Source of the DNA: Synanceia verrucosa
Lineage: Eukaryota > Chordata > Actinopteri > Perciformes > Synanceiidae
Length of the DNA: 64,000 nt
Direction of reading: 5' to 3'
Assembly (NCBI GenBank): GCA_029721515.1
Contig: CM056551.1
Span: 25,902,437-25,966,436 of the forward strand
Under the pieces are notes generated by a model. That model saw only the letters and a program-made list of their open reading frames with translations. It was not told the DNA's origin and made no database searches. Both the position numbers and the translations under genes were made by a program. Shown piece by piece: positions 25,513 to 39,900 of the stretch (position 1 is its first letter; the number at the start of each line of letters is the position of its first letter).

Positions 25513-28500
25513 TGTGTGTCAAGGTCCTCATGCTTGTACAGTTCCCAACCCTGGCAGACACCTGCATCATTTTCCTGCCCTTCCTGTATGGATGGATATC
25601 ACACTGCCGTCCATCAAACCGTCTCCTTCACATACACTTCCTGTCATTGTTCTTCCTCTCTCTCTCTTCCTCTTTGTAATTATAAGGTGGCAGAAACGGT
25701 GTCGCCTGTCAGCCCGCCATTGGCTGCTTGACATTGAGAGTGGCAAAGGAAGAGGAGTCCCCTCTCGTCCATGTACATCCCCTCATTCTTTTTGCATTGG
25801 CGGCCCGGCGGTGGTGTTGTCGGCGACGGTGGCTGTGCATCCGTGTCAGCACCTGCGCTGTATCCTTTCCTGTCCATCACTGTGCAGGTGAAGCAGATGA
25901 TTGGATTCAGTCAGCGGGGTGATTAATGAGGGCCCCTCCGGATTTGGGACAGCCTATCAATCATGTCATTAGGGCCAATGTGCCCTGAAAGAGGCAGACC
26001 TCCGCCAAGGAATAACTGCATTCATCTTCATCTGTGTATGCATCCCGTCAGCCCAGCCAGGGTCACCATGATGGAGAACAATAATCTTCTCCTCTACAAA
26101 TTACTTTGCAAAGACAAGGGGGGGAGGGGGTTGTAGTTGGGAAAGGAAGGAGGGAAAGTGGGATGAGGGAACAGAGGTGGGAGGGCAAATGTTCTTTGTA
26201 CTGGGGTTTATCGTGTGTGTGTGTGTGTGTGTGGAGTGGCAGTTGTTTTTGGAGTTATTATACCTCTCTCTCGCTCTCTCTCTCTGACACTGTATTCTGA
26301 TTGTTTACAAGCCAGGCGTCACTTCCCTGTGAAGGTTAGTTTAATGAATAGTAATGATCCCACTGAATGCCTCCGACAGGTGATACATAATCACTCTTCT
26401 TTCACTTTTCCACTCAACCCTCTCCCCATCCCGCCTCCCTCCATCTCGTCGTTTCTTCCTGTCACTGACACAAACAGCATTTCCTAGAACTGCCCATAAT
26501 CTACTCAGTGTTTTTATTTATGTTCTTCTTTTTTTTTTTAATTGTACATGTGTGTTACAGCACTCAATCACCTTTTTATGAGGATGGATACATCCAGAGG
26601 TTGCTGTGATGAAGCGAGCGACCAGAGCTGCAGTTTCTGGGAACGAGCTACAAAACAGCGAGCCAAAGGTCACAGATCAGCCCAAAGTGAAAGCTGTTTT
26701 TCCCATCACTCCAGCCTGCAGTCCATTCAGGCAGACGACACGTCCATCGTTTACCACAACAAACACATCTGAGATCCATTGATCTCACTCATGGAGCTTT
26801 TCAATGAAAAATGATCTGATGATGCGATACATCAGAATTTAAATACTCAATTAAAAAAGCATATCTAAACTGCATTCTTTTTCATTGTTTTTTCAGTATC
26901 TATACTGAATGTCAAGTAACTGACTGCAGCATCAGTCAGCTTGATCATTTTGAACCACCTACTTCATCACACTATCAGCCCTCAACCTCCATCTTACCAC
27001 TGATAAATCACTAAAATTATGTACTGGGAAATTCACTTTGTAAAAAGCTGTTTTTACGATCACAACTATTTGATTTAAATTATTTTTCATGTCATTTTTT
27101 TTGTTGAAGGTCCACATGAATAATCAATACCAATTGAGAGTAATGACGAACAACGTATATATCACTGAATGTGTGAAAGCAGCAATATAAACTCCATCCA
27201 AACCATTCTGACCTTGACCTGGGCTAAATCCCCGCACTTGACCTCTCACCTGTCTGAGCAGAGCTTGCGGGCTTTTTGCAGCTGCATGTTTGTCCACTTG
27301 GGTCTTTTTTCCTCCAGAGCCTGTAGCACTTTGTGCACTGTTGGTTTGGGAACACCCTGTCAGACAAACACCACACCATTAAGGTACATGAGTTCAAGTC
27401 AGAGGATTTGTTGACATACACTGAACCAACCATCAATATGATTAAATGATGCTAGAAGGGTTTTTTATTACATTTATACAGTAGATATTTTTTCAGTTGC
27501 AACAGCCCGGTATAATGCTCTAACTTACCCTAAATTAAATAAATGTTTTACTGACTTATTGATAGTATTGTCATTATTATTGTTAGCATTATCTCTTACC
27601 TTCTGTTGAATGCCCATGGAAGCCTGGAGGCACTCAGCCAGCAGGGACAGGGACTCCTTCACACCACGGTCCAGGGCCAGACCACTGATCTGTTCTAGTG
27701 TGTCAGGGTCCTCCAGGCCCTGGATCAGACAGCCTAATAGGGTCCAGAGTAACAGGCCCATTAAGCGCAGCTGCCGGGCATGCTGGGAGAGGCGTTTCTC
27801 TGCCACTTGGAAGAGGAAACGCACGGGGAGAGGCACGGATGCCACGACCAAAGGCAGGTTGGTAAAAATGAAGGAGAGGGCTTGAATGGTAACAGATATG
27901 ACAGCTGGAAGAAGAAAGAAATGTTCGTTTCGGAAAACAAGCCTTAAAGATATTTTAGCTCACTGAAATGTGACACCCAGTCTGTGCGTACTCTTTGCAG
28001 CAGTCTCCTTCCACCGGGCCTCCAGTGATGTGTAGTTCCACTCTCTGGGTATTTTAGCCAGGATGCTCTCTGGTACATTCTGCCTGAACAAGGCTCCGCT
28101 GGGCTCCTCTGTGGCCTGCCAACCCATCACCATGGAGACCAGGTGTACCAGGAGGGTGTTAGTAGATTTGGTGACTATCGCCCGGAGGCAGCTGATCACG
28201 ACAGGTACAGCCCGGGTTGTGTCTGACAAATATGGCAAATGAATACAGCAGGTAAAGGAGGATGGCTGAAAGAGCACCACATCCTTAAGACCTCGTTTGA
28301 AAAAATAAAAGCATCAAGCTGCTATGTACATCAACAAGCATAAAGTTAATGTTAGGCTGTGACTAGTGTGGTGCTGTAAGAAGAAACAAAGCCAGAAGAA
28401 ACACTTATTGACTTATTTAAAGTTACAACTTTGATGGGAGAAATATCTGCTCTGCCGGGTGAACTAAATTCAGGTTGATGTGGAAGTTTATGTATGTGCC

Positions 28501-31500
28501 GTCACATTTATTGAATTTGTTGAGACCATGTCTAACAGACCAGCGACTAGAATTAATAGACATTAAATGCAAAAACTTAGGTTCAGTTGCATTTCATAAG
28601 GGGATATGTTGCCTGTTTTTCATTATTTTAAAAGTAGACATGCATTACAAAGAAGTCTCTCAGTGCACAATAAAAATAGACCTCTGATTGCACGTAGTAA
28701 TGTTTAATACTACTATTAAAATACAGTTTTATCACTATACTATGTCGTAAATCATAAAAGGTTTTGGACTTGTAAACTCGTCGAAGACCTATAGACATGC
28801 CATATTATTGACATAAAAATGAAGGGTAGGTGAAATTTTATGACTGCTACCAAATTAGAGTTACATGAAATAATCTAGTCAGTCACTGTGCACTCAGTCT
28901 GTGTCAGCAATGACTCAACTTCAAACTATGGGAAAATACAGAGACATGAATAGCTTGCATATCCACTGATATATATCCACAGGTATTCTGTTGAGATGTC
29001 TGCACAAAAAGTGAATAATGTCAAGTTGAATTCAGATGTTCTTGATCAAACCCAGGTGGCCTGACAGTAGAAATCTGATACCTTATCCAGGTGCACTATG
29101 TCTTTCGTCGCTCTGCCCTTTCATATCCCGCTCATATTGATGGCAGAACAGCTACAGCGTGAGGTTGTATGGCACCCATAAACTTCCTACAGTGTCGGCT
29201 GTAAAACCAAAGGCTACAACAGAGAGATATAGTGCTGTGACGGCACTGGAAGTGCACTGAAACCTCCAGGGACGCCTCACAAATGTGTGACCTCAGACCT
29301 ATAGAAAAAGGGGAGAGCGGAACAGAAAGTGATATAGCTTTTCGGAGGAGAAACGCTCTGTGGCAGGTGAAACCTAGACCTATTTTTCAAAGTCACTCGC
29401 TTCTCAGACTTTATACCGCCCGCTACTGTATTGACAAGTGTATTGATTCGAAACAAACGGCTACCGAGTGATGAAACATCAGTGTAAGTGGAGAAATAGT
29501 GAAAGTCTCAACATAATCTACGAAAGTTAACTCAGAGAACAGTTGAAATAGAAGTGGGGGTGCTGAGGGTATCCTGTAACCAAAGTTGTAATACAAAGAT
29601 TCGGCACAGTCCAATAATTAAACTAATTATCCTATGTGAGGATAAATGATGATTGGATGACTTTGAGAATTTCTCACTCTATCGTTACTTTTTCCTTCTT
29701 TCCCTCTGTCGGCACCTCCCTTGCTCTGTCTCCATCCAAATACACTTCTCCAATCACCCTAATTTATGCTGCAATAATTACCACTCACCCAGGATATAAA
29801 AACCTCTACCAAAAAGGGCTCCATACTCCGCAGGAGTTCTGATTAAGCTCTGTATCAAAGCTTGTACCAGAGAGAGGCGAAAAGAAAGGAAGAGTTGGGG
29901 AGTAATTGCAGTCTTGGTGACAGCATATTAAAGTCTCACTTCAGCTCATGTGCATGCAATGTCAACACTGACCCTTCTTGCACATTTTCTTAAATATCTG
30001 TGGGCAGATTTTCCCTTAACAACAATTAAGATATTTTGAGAAATGTAAAATGGCTTGGGAGATGTGGTAAAGAACAGATAAACAGGACAGTATTCTGGCT
30101 GATGTTTTTGTCTCAACAAATCTAATTCAAACATACTCCAGGGTTAGTCTGTGGAAAGGACTCCTCAAGTACAACAGCAGCTGGTTGTTACTTTACCTGC
30201 AAGGGTGTATAGATCATCCCATATGTGTGACCTTTCCAGGTATGGTTGAAGGACCTGAGTCAAGGCCTTGGGAACATTATTCAGGAAACTGAAGAGGTTG
30301 AACAATGCCACTATGAAGTCATCTCCTGCCTTGCAGCTCTCTGGAGACGTCTCTAAGGAGCTCTCTTGGCAAAAATCTGAAAAATAGAGTCCGTCTGAGT
30401 CAGTGAGACACTTGTGCGCACAATAGAAATAAATGTGTGGGCAATCAAAAATGTCAGTGAATTTATGAAATCCTGATATTCATGAACACTTGGCACACGC
30501 AAACAACCCAAACAACAGCATGCACAAAGAGATGAAGAGCCATACTCATACGCACACATGCACTCAGTTAAGGGGTGCATCGGTGAGAGCAAATTATTAC
30601 AATTCAGAAAATATCAACCTTGTAGGCAGGTAGTGAAAGATATAAAACCCTATCCGATGAAAGAGCATCTTGATTTTTTTGCACAAAAACACATTGGAAA
30701 ATGTCAAGGCTGCCCAACCTGACACATGTTAACAGAAAGGGTGAACAAAAGGCATTGTGAAATAGAAGGGGAGGAAAAAGCCACATCTGTGTTAGATGGA
30801 GAAAAAAAACAGACCAGAAAAAAAAACACAGAAAAAGGAACAGATTTCAAAGCCCCCACAGCACATGGAGACAGGAAGTGAAAAGGAAGAGGTTTTGACA
30901 GGGTGTCCTTGTGGGGGTTGCTGTCTGAGCACAGGGCTGAGGATGGAGGTGTGTAAGTGTGTAAACCATATGGATGTCTATATATGTGTTTTGTGCGCTT
31001 ACTGTACAAGTGTGTTGGTGTGTGTTCAGTTGACAGGGGTTGCTGAGGAAAGGCCCGTTGCTCCAGAGGTGGCAGACATCCAGCGGTCTGTCAGTCTGCT
31101 GTGTGGGAGATGACAGCTATTTGAATAGGAGAGTGTATGCAACGCAGCAGTCAATGAGGGGGTGCTGTGATGGAGGCCAGCGCGGCTTCCTTCTTCTGAC
31201 TAATGCTGGACTATTTTAAAATGACAGGGCTAAATTAGCTGCTGCATTACAGGGACAGTAATATCAGCCGCCTGAATAACAGGCAGGGCGCAAACGCTGC
31301 CACCACTCAAGGTCCAGATAAAAACTGTTATCCTCCATCGCTAAGTGTCCCTCTACATCTCTCTCCTTTCTTTCACAATAACACATCTAACATACACTCA
31401 AAAGTGGTCAACCAACCTGACCTACAATCAGTCTATTAGGCGACTTAATGTGGGTTACACTGGCATCTTGTTCTCTCCCTGTCTGGTAATTGGTCCTTAA

Positions 31501-31925
31501 GGAGAAAGTGTTCTGGATATCACTGCTGTGGCTGCAACGCTCCAAAGAAAGTTGGGACTAACATTAATTTCCACTTTGGGTGCTGGAGAGCATGGCAGGT
31601 TAACTAGGTGCCTTTTAATAATGATCCTATTATGGAACAGTAGATGACTTCAGAAAAACTGATGAGAGTGCGCTGGCACATCTCTGTGGAGTTTCCTCTA
31701 CTGCTGCAGCACGCAGAGGTACCGGTGGGGTTCGGTTTGTGTTTCTATGTCGATTTTTGGTTGCTTTTCCAGTTCTTCCCCACTCTCTGTGTCTGAGCTT
31801 ATCCAACCTTGATACATAGCCAACACATACACCTGTTTATCTTCCGGACAACCAGTCAACCAGTCACAAGGGCCCTCTCTGGAAACCTCTGTAATTGGAA
31901 GCAGACATGCTGATGATCATAAAAA

Positions 31926-31957
<32 letters not shown>

Positions 31958-33493
31958 GTGTGTTTCTGATTTAAGGCGAGTTGTGCAAAAAGCCAACACT
32001 ATTATTGTAAATGTGGAGGCGGTGTCATCCCTCTGCAAACGCTTACATTTTCATATTGTCAGACAATGTGAGTCGCTTACTTTTCCAGCTAGTCACGGTG
32101 CTTTGATAAGGCAGATACACTGGACTGTAAAATGTGTCACAGAGCAATGCAGTTGAAAAAGTGCTTTTGATGAAAACAAAGTTAGTAATATTATAAAAAA
32201 GTGCACTGTAATGCACTAAATTGAATTAAATCAGATGAAATTGAAATGTGTTTTTTTTTTTATCAGAGCATCAAGAAACATATAAATATATATATAAATG
32301 TATGGGGCAGTGCAGTGGCTTATAGGTTTAGGCGTTCAGTCAAACCGTTCCCTCTGTCTGTCTGCTTCCTGGTTAATTAGCCCGTCACCGTGATAACACG
32401 CGAGAGTCAGCGCTTCCAGCGTTGATTTACGGCAGCGTGAGGGGGGAAGCATCGCAGAGCCTGACTCAGACCAAGAGAGAGAGCGAGACAGTGAGAGTTG
32501 TTATTAATGAGGTCGCTATAATGTGAATTAATGTGCGAGTGCACAACAGTCTTTAAAGGTTAGACTGTTGCCGGTGCGGAGGGGAGAAGAAGGAAGGGAA
32601 AATCTTTAAAGGTCAGCGTGTGTGCTCCGCCTGGGCCTGTTGAGTGTTTATTACTGCTCTCTATTGATTTAGTGATGATGGTGACCAAGGTGAAAATGAT
32701 GATGATGGTAAAGATGCTGATGATAACTTCATAAAATGGATAGAGCTCATTTAAGGTCTGTGTAAGTAGCTTTGGATCCTAGGGCACCATAATTAAGACA
32801 CTGGTAAACACCAACCCTCACATGGCCCCTATGGAGTCAACTCTATGGGTGCAGTATATTAAAGAAGTTACTAAAGAAAAGACAGCTAAAAATATCACAC
32901 ACACACCATGCCTTTAATCCATTAATACACACCAATCCTTATATACAAAAATACAGACTTACAAGAGTTTTCCAGGAGTATTCTGGGCAGGTGACAATCT
33001 CTGTACAGCAGCATTTGCAGTAGCAACCTGGGATTGCATCCTGGGTCAGAGGTCAGCAGCCTCAGCTGACACGCAGAGGCCGACTGGCCCACAAGGCCAT
33101 CTCTGAGAGTGGAAAGAAGGAAAACAAAGTTGACAGTTCTGCAGTGTCAGGTGAGTGTACAGATAGCAGTCCATTTAGCCAGAGACAACAAAGGAGGGAG
33201 AAAAAATCAGTTGTCTTGGATGACAATCAGGGAGGAAAATGGTGTTTCTGCTACAATGGTAACTTCCCTCAGTGTCACTCACTCCTGATATGAGCTTAGT
33301 CTGCAAATGCCTTCACTCTCACTTCCTTATAGAGTGCACCGGGAAGGAATTAGCTCTAATCTTGGCCAGCTAAAACCAAATTAACATTTGGGAGAGAGCC
33401 AAATACATGAATATACAGCAGTACCCCCCCCCCCTACATCTTTTGTATAACCAAGAGGCTGAAGCCAGCTGTGGGTAATGAGCCGTATCCTCT

Positions 33494-33527
<34 letters not shown>

Positions 33528-33891
33528 AAGTGTGTGCACCCTTCAGAGCTTGTACTTGTGGTATGCAAGTGCGAGGGCATGCCCAAATGTGTACGCCTGC
33601 ATATTACTTTATACATCTCAATAAAATCTAATGGAGGGAATGGACGGAGTTTGTCTGAGGAGCGAGGAGGCGGGAGGGAGTGCAGGAGGTGTCTGGCCAG
33701 AAATTAACCATTCCATTTGAGCCGGGAAAGCGAGAGCAGGGTGCACCCTGCTGCTTGACTGAGGAAAACTATGCCTCAATCTGACAGTGCAATTTATGAT
33801 GTCACTAGGACCGCAAATCCAGAAGAAATCCTCTTTTAACTGCTCTGATAAATCTACCCAGCTACAGCACAGGGTCAGCTTACAGAACCAA

Positions 33892-33925
<34 letters not shown>

Positions 33926-36900
33926 CAAGAAGAGAAATGCAGAGAAACACACATAAGGCCAGAAAACATAACTTCAGTTCAGCATTATTCTATATAGCCC
34001 GCAATGCTGGAAGATTTATGCTCATGCTTTACGATTATGTTATTGTTTTATTTAATAACCATAACAATGGGTTTTATTTTAATGGGCTGGAGAGAGATCT
34101 GGCCACAGAGGCCGAGTCCTGGATGAGGCCCTGTGGATCTGGCCCCCGGCCACTGGCAGGGCCCCTGTCCTCGCATGCAGGCGGGAGGTGGGACGCAAAG
34201 ACATAAAGAGGTCATAAAAATAAACTAATTTCAGCTCTCCAATACTTAGGAGCAGGAGTGAGGGGGTTAGTTTGAATTGTGCTCCATCAGCACGCAATGA
34301 CATCACCCCTGGCAACGAGAGAGATGAGAGGGGAGAAGGGTGGAGTCAGGGGTGAGGAGGGGGGATGGTGATTGACGGCACCTTGGAGGTCATAACAGTA
34401 ACTGGACACACATGTATCCATGCATGTACACATTCAAGCATGCATCACAGCACACTCTGTTGATGCCTCATGTGTAAAGCCCTCAGCAACCATCAACATA
34501 AACAAAATCAGTGTCAGCGGCTGCAGTGGTTTATTTATTATTTTCTTTTTTTCTCAGCTTGCATCTGTGTTATATTACCACAGCAACTTGAGCTCAAAGC
34601 CCTGAGCAACGGTTAAGTCTGGTTACATATCCCACATACAGTACATGGGTCTAACACATACGTATGTACTCCTTTATAGTGTGTGAAGGTGTGTTTGATG
34701 GCATGAACATGCTAATGTGTGCCTACTGTATGATGGATGGTATGATGGGAGTATTTTACATACCGTATGGTCTGCTCAGTGAACAGGCCAGGCTTGATAG
34801 CACTTAGCCAGTGGACAACAGGGCTCTCAGGCTCATGTGGCATGGACTCTTTCATCATAAATGTCCTGGAGGAATTGAAATCATACATGGCAATTTACAT
34901 CTTCAATTCAAAAAATAAACATGAATATATACAATATTATTTACTTTATTTATTACAGTTGGAACACACTTATTCAGTTTCACATGAAAACTATAACTTT
35001 TTTTTTTACTTCAACTTAAGGTCGCATAACAAGAAAAAAATATTGCGCATACCAACCTGTACAACAAAGACAGGGGTGCTGTGACAATGACGAGGACTGT
35101 CAGGAGTTGCTCACACAGGCTGTGGATGTGGTAAAGCCAGTCTGATCCGCCCGCTATTATAGCAATAGCTGAAGAAGGACTGGAGCGCACCAAGGCCTCA
35201 GGACTTTCACACACACTCCACATAAGCTGCTCCACATACAGTAACACTGCTGTGATGTCAAATCTTAGACACAGAGAGAGGAAATGAGTGTGTAGATGAA
35301 AACAGAAAAGACTAAGAATATGTGAGAAGAACATGTAAAGAGAGGGAAAGAGAAAGGCACCGAGCGCAAACATGCCTGTCTTCAAAGTCTGACATCTACC
35401 ATTACATCATGACATAACCGCCTCATTGCACAGCCGGTCAGACAACAGAACCTCCTGGTGATTTTACTGTTGGAAAGTTAAGTGTACTAAGGGCTTTGGA
35501 TTTCACAATAAAAGTCAAGGCTTTTACATTTATACCCCCCTAAATCTGCTTCCTCAATTGTTTGGAGAGAGCTTCCTATAATCTCTCATCTCCTCATGTT
35601 CTGAATTGATAATAGACACACACAGAGATGGACTGATGCAGGAGAGCTAAGGTAGCATAACAGCACCCATGTGAGTGCTATGCACATTGGAAACTTGGAG
35701 GAAAGCTTTGAAAAGCCATCTGTTTAGGCTAGCCTCACACTTTACAACTGACCCTCCAGAAACGCAAACATCTCCCATGTAACATAAACCAGGATTTGCA
35801 CTGACATCCTGCAGTACTACACATGTATAATGCACTTTGTCACCCTTTCATCCTCTCGCCATGTGTCACAGCTTTTGCCTGTTCATTGTCATCATGCAGC
35901 CGTTAGGAGGACAAGGAGGAGATGACCCCTGAGTCTGTGCAGAGTGTGCCTATAACACTACGTCAGACCACCTCCACCAGACCCACAGCAGCTGAAGGAA
36001 AGTAGGCCAACAGTGAGAGAAGTTAAGGGCTTTCTAGGACTTAGTATATATATGTATACTGTAGGTATGCCTATATTAATTAAATACTTCTCACAAATGT
36101 GTGAGAAAGGTGAAGGGAGACTTATACAATCTATAGTCACTGAAACTTTTTTTTGTCCAGGTTGGTCTAAAATCTGAGGTTGAGATTAGGTTGACTTCAC
36201 TATTTCTAAGGTCAAGAATATACTTCAGCTTCAGTTAGGCCAACATGAACTTCAGTTAGGCTAACATGAAGTCCTTAAATCTAAGCTCAAGCTAATGGAC
36301 CCTGTCTTGACATTCAATCATCATCCCATTATGTATGCTCTGCAGCACAGATACAATCCTCTATGACAGTATATGCAACTTTGCTGTTCAAACATTTTCC
36401 ATAAATGTTAATAGAGAACTTTTGTCTTGACCAGCCAGTGAGTCAAATACCTAGAAAAGTTAACGCAGAAATTCTGCAAACCCACATGAGAGATTTATTC
36501 AAGTGGTGCGAGCGCAAATATGTATAGGCCTGTTGTTATATTAGTAATTTAAATCACAGTTTAGAGCGTGATAAGAGTTGTCAGGTGAGTATAACTGAGG
36601 ACAGTATGGGACATGATAGACTACCTGATTTGCAGGTGTCTCTTGTACGAAGGACGGGCTCTGGCATATCTTTGCACCAGCAGCTGTAAAGTCGCCGACA
36701 GCACCTGGCCGAGTACCTCCTTGGCCATCTCTGGCGGAAGGACCGCCCACAGGTCGCTACGGAGACCACACAGGAAGTAGAACCACATCTGCACCGAGAA
36801 AGAACAGCGCTCACCCTGTGGAAAGGAGAGGTGGATGGCAGGGAGGAAGGGGTTGGGTTGCAGATGATGAAGATATATTGTGATATGGATATTGACAGTG

Positions 36901-39900
36901 AAGCAAAAAAAGAGAAAACCAAGAAGAGATGGTGGTAAAAATAGAGACTGAGAGAGAAAACACAGAAGGAGAAGAAAGAGAGAGACAGACAGAGGCCAGT
37001 CTGTCAACACCAGGATGTCTCGGTGGTCACGCCACCTGCACTCTGCACCTGGGTTTCTTCCCCCACTGGGATTTTAGACGGCTTTAAAGTCCTGAACTGG
37101 AGAACAAATCACAGGCGCATGCACGCACACACGCACACACATACAGAGAAAGAGAGACGTCTCTGAATAAAGTGAGCAAAGACGAGTGAGAGTGAGAAGA
37201 AAGACAGACAGAGTGGGGGAGGACAGATGGAGGAAAAGAGATTATTATCCTGGCATCCTGCAGCTTTGTGGGGAAAGTTGTAGAATATAGTTATGCTGCT
37301 ACTTGCCCAAATCCTCGTGTTTAACCTCCAACAATAAACTGCTCCAGCGGATCTGAGGATACCAACACATGCACAACTTCCATCCCTCTCACTTTCTTCC
37401 CACTTCACCTCATCTATCTCATATTTTACTTCCCTCCTTCCTCTCCCTTCCTTTCCTCCCTGGAGCCAGTCATTTAGGGATCGGTGGTTGATGGGGAGCG
37501 TGACCGAGCTCTATGTCCGGGATTAGGTCACCATCCACCGCCTGTGGACTCAGCAGAGCAAATACAGACACAGACGTTGGATTCGAACCAAGAGCAGCCC
37601 TGACTACATGTGTGGCTGGACTGTTTAATATGTTCACTTAATTCAAACACTATTCAACCAGCCAGGTCAACTATGAACAAATTAATAGTAGCGATGAAGG
37701 CCTGGCAACAGTGAGGACTGGATCTGGGATGGGGAATGAGGATGGAATGAAATTGGAAACTTGAGAGTTTTTTTAAATGATAGCATTTGGCCCTGAAGGC
37801 AAAATCCTGACAAGGAAAGCAGCCAGGGTCATGTCCTGTACTTCCTCTGATCACCTAAACTGACCTCGTGTGTTATTATAGCATATTAAAAAGTCCTGTG
37901 CCAATAACTATCCATGTGTCAATATCACTGTAAAAAAAAAAAAAAAAAAGAATGAAAAGAAGGGTCTCTGGAGCTGTGAAAGAGCCAAGACACATGGCTA
38001 AGGATACAAGAGACAGAAACCTCATGCATACAGCTGCACATATACAGTACAACACATATAAAAACATAAATACGTACATACACACCAAATGGGACGCACA
38101 TCTTGAGATGCTGCTGCACACCCACTCATGCATTCATCTGTACAGATGCACACAGGCATGCTTGAAAAAGCGCACACCTGCGCACAGCAGGTCTGTCTGA
38201 CACCAGTGACCCGAGGAAGGAGGGAGGAACAAAGGGAAAAAAAGGCAAAAGCAGGGTGAAGTATAAAAGAGAGAGGAGGTTTAGATTGGTTTAAGGGCAT
38301 AAAGTTAGGGGAGTTTCAGAGGCCCTATGCTGTTTCCAGACAGTCCCAGTGTAGACTGCAGACTTCAGACAGCTGAATCCCTGGAGCCCCCGGGGCAGCA
38401 TGGAAGCCACAGATGTTCTCAGGGAGCTCAGAGTAGAAGGCTCGGTTAGAAAAGGGAGAGTGGGAGGTAAAGGTGCATTGTGGGAATGAAAAGAAGAAGT
38501 AAGAAAGCTCCAGAGTATAATTCCTAGAGTTCCTCAAAATCTACAGAAAAAAAGCCTACTGAGGCACGTGGCATTAGAATTTTTTACTTTTTACAATAAA
38601 AGGAGTGAAATCAACACCAGACAATACTTTTATTATCATTATTATATTTGGGGGTAAATAAGTAGGCTCCACTTATATATCTATATACATCAAAGTCATT
38701 TCTAAATTAGAGTTGAGAGTGGTGTGGCCAAGTTTTTTTTTTTCAAGGTGTCTTGGGAAGGGGAAGAAAATTCAAACAGATATTTTCTGGAGAGGGAACT
38801 TTACCTCGTAGAAGGGTTTGGGATCAGCCCAGTAGTGACTTTCTGCATCTTGAAAAATGCAGGTAGAACAAACTTGGATGCAGTAGCAGGTCAGCTGGTC
38901 TCTCAAGGCCTCCACTGTATCTTGGTATTTCTGGATAGGCAGCAGGGTCAGGGGTCTAGGCATAGGGCAAAAAAAAACACCTTTGAAGGAAATGACAGAA
39001 AATATAGATACTTATGGTAACAAAGAAAAAAAGCAACCAGTGGGGTCAAGAATGTAAAAAGCCTCAGTAATCCTCTAATCCAGATGCATAGATGACTGTA
39101 TATTCAGGAGTCATCAAGCAAACATGAGGTGAGATGATCAAATGAAAGTGAAAACTGATGATTGATTCTAAAAGTTAAGTGTGTCATTTCATATCCTTTA
39201 AATCTGCCTGCCTTGATACTTTCCAGAGAGAGGCAAGAGTTTAACAGGGGTGCAGGAGGCTTAAAACAAGGGGGACTGGATGGTGTAGAGAGAGGAAAGG
39301 GCTTTATGACCGGAGGGGGCATGGTGAAAGTGCAGGTGGAGGGGTGCACAGGGCCAGAGGTGGGACAACAAGAGCACTGAGGGCACCAGGGATGCCTTTA
39401 GAAGGGATGTGTGGAGAGCAGACTTTAAGAGGGTATTACGGGGCATAAAAACTCACCAGATGTCGACACAATATGGGTGTCATTACATCCTGTCAATCAT
39501 TTCTACTCTTTTTTTCTTTACCTTTCTGGTCCCTTTCTCTTCATCTCAAATGTACAGTTGCATCTGTTTTTTGCCTTTACTACAAGGTTCGCACATTTTG
39601 GAGAAAGGAATCTTTTTGATCCATTCCTTCTTTTCACACATTTTTGCTTAAAAAAATAACTGGAAAATATATACAGAGTAGCTGGAGTGAGATGTGATAT
39701 AACGATTCAGTGATGCAAGTCATTTTATTGTATACTGAGGAGGCAGTCTGGTTACATTATTGTTGAAGTTTTGAAATGACTGAGTCATATTAAAAATAAG
39801 TTTGGAAACAAGGCTTGTCTGATCATCTTGACATAATACCCATCAATGCACACCAACTCTGCTTACACTTTAGCTGCAGTAGTATTTGAGTCCTTCAGCC

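Larger units (their letters stand above)
25043..27249 (-). other. kiaa0825 intron 18
   Basis: 2.2 kb with (TG)n at 25471-25508, (GT)n at 26213-26232 and a CT-rich run near 26265-26286. The stretch 25680-26060 has higher complexity and GC content than its surroundings. No exon seen. Confidence 0.6.
33103..34763 (-). other. kiaa0825 intron 13
   Basis: 1.7 kb with (GT)n at 33496-33526, (AC)n at 33893-33923 and a short C run at 33426-33434. The 34070-34330 stretch is higher in complexity and GC and could be a regulatory element. Nothing coding seen. Confidence 0.6.

Noticed and set aside
37579..37589. GGTTCGAATCC on the minus strand, identical to a tRNA B box.
   Set aside because: No A box, acceptor stem or cloverleaf could be fitted around it.
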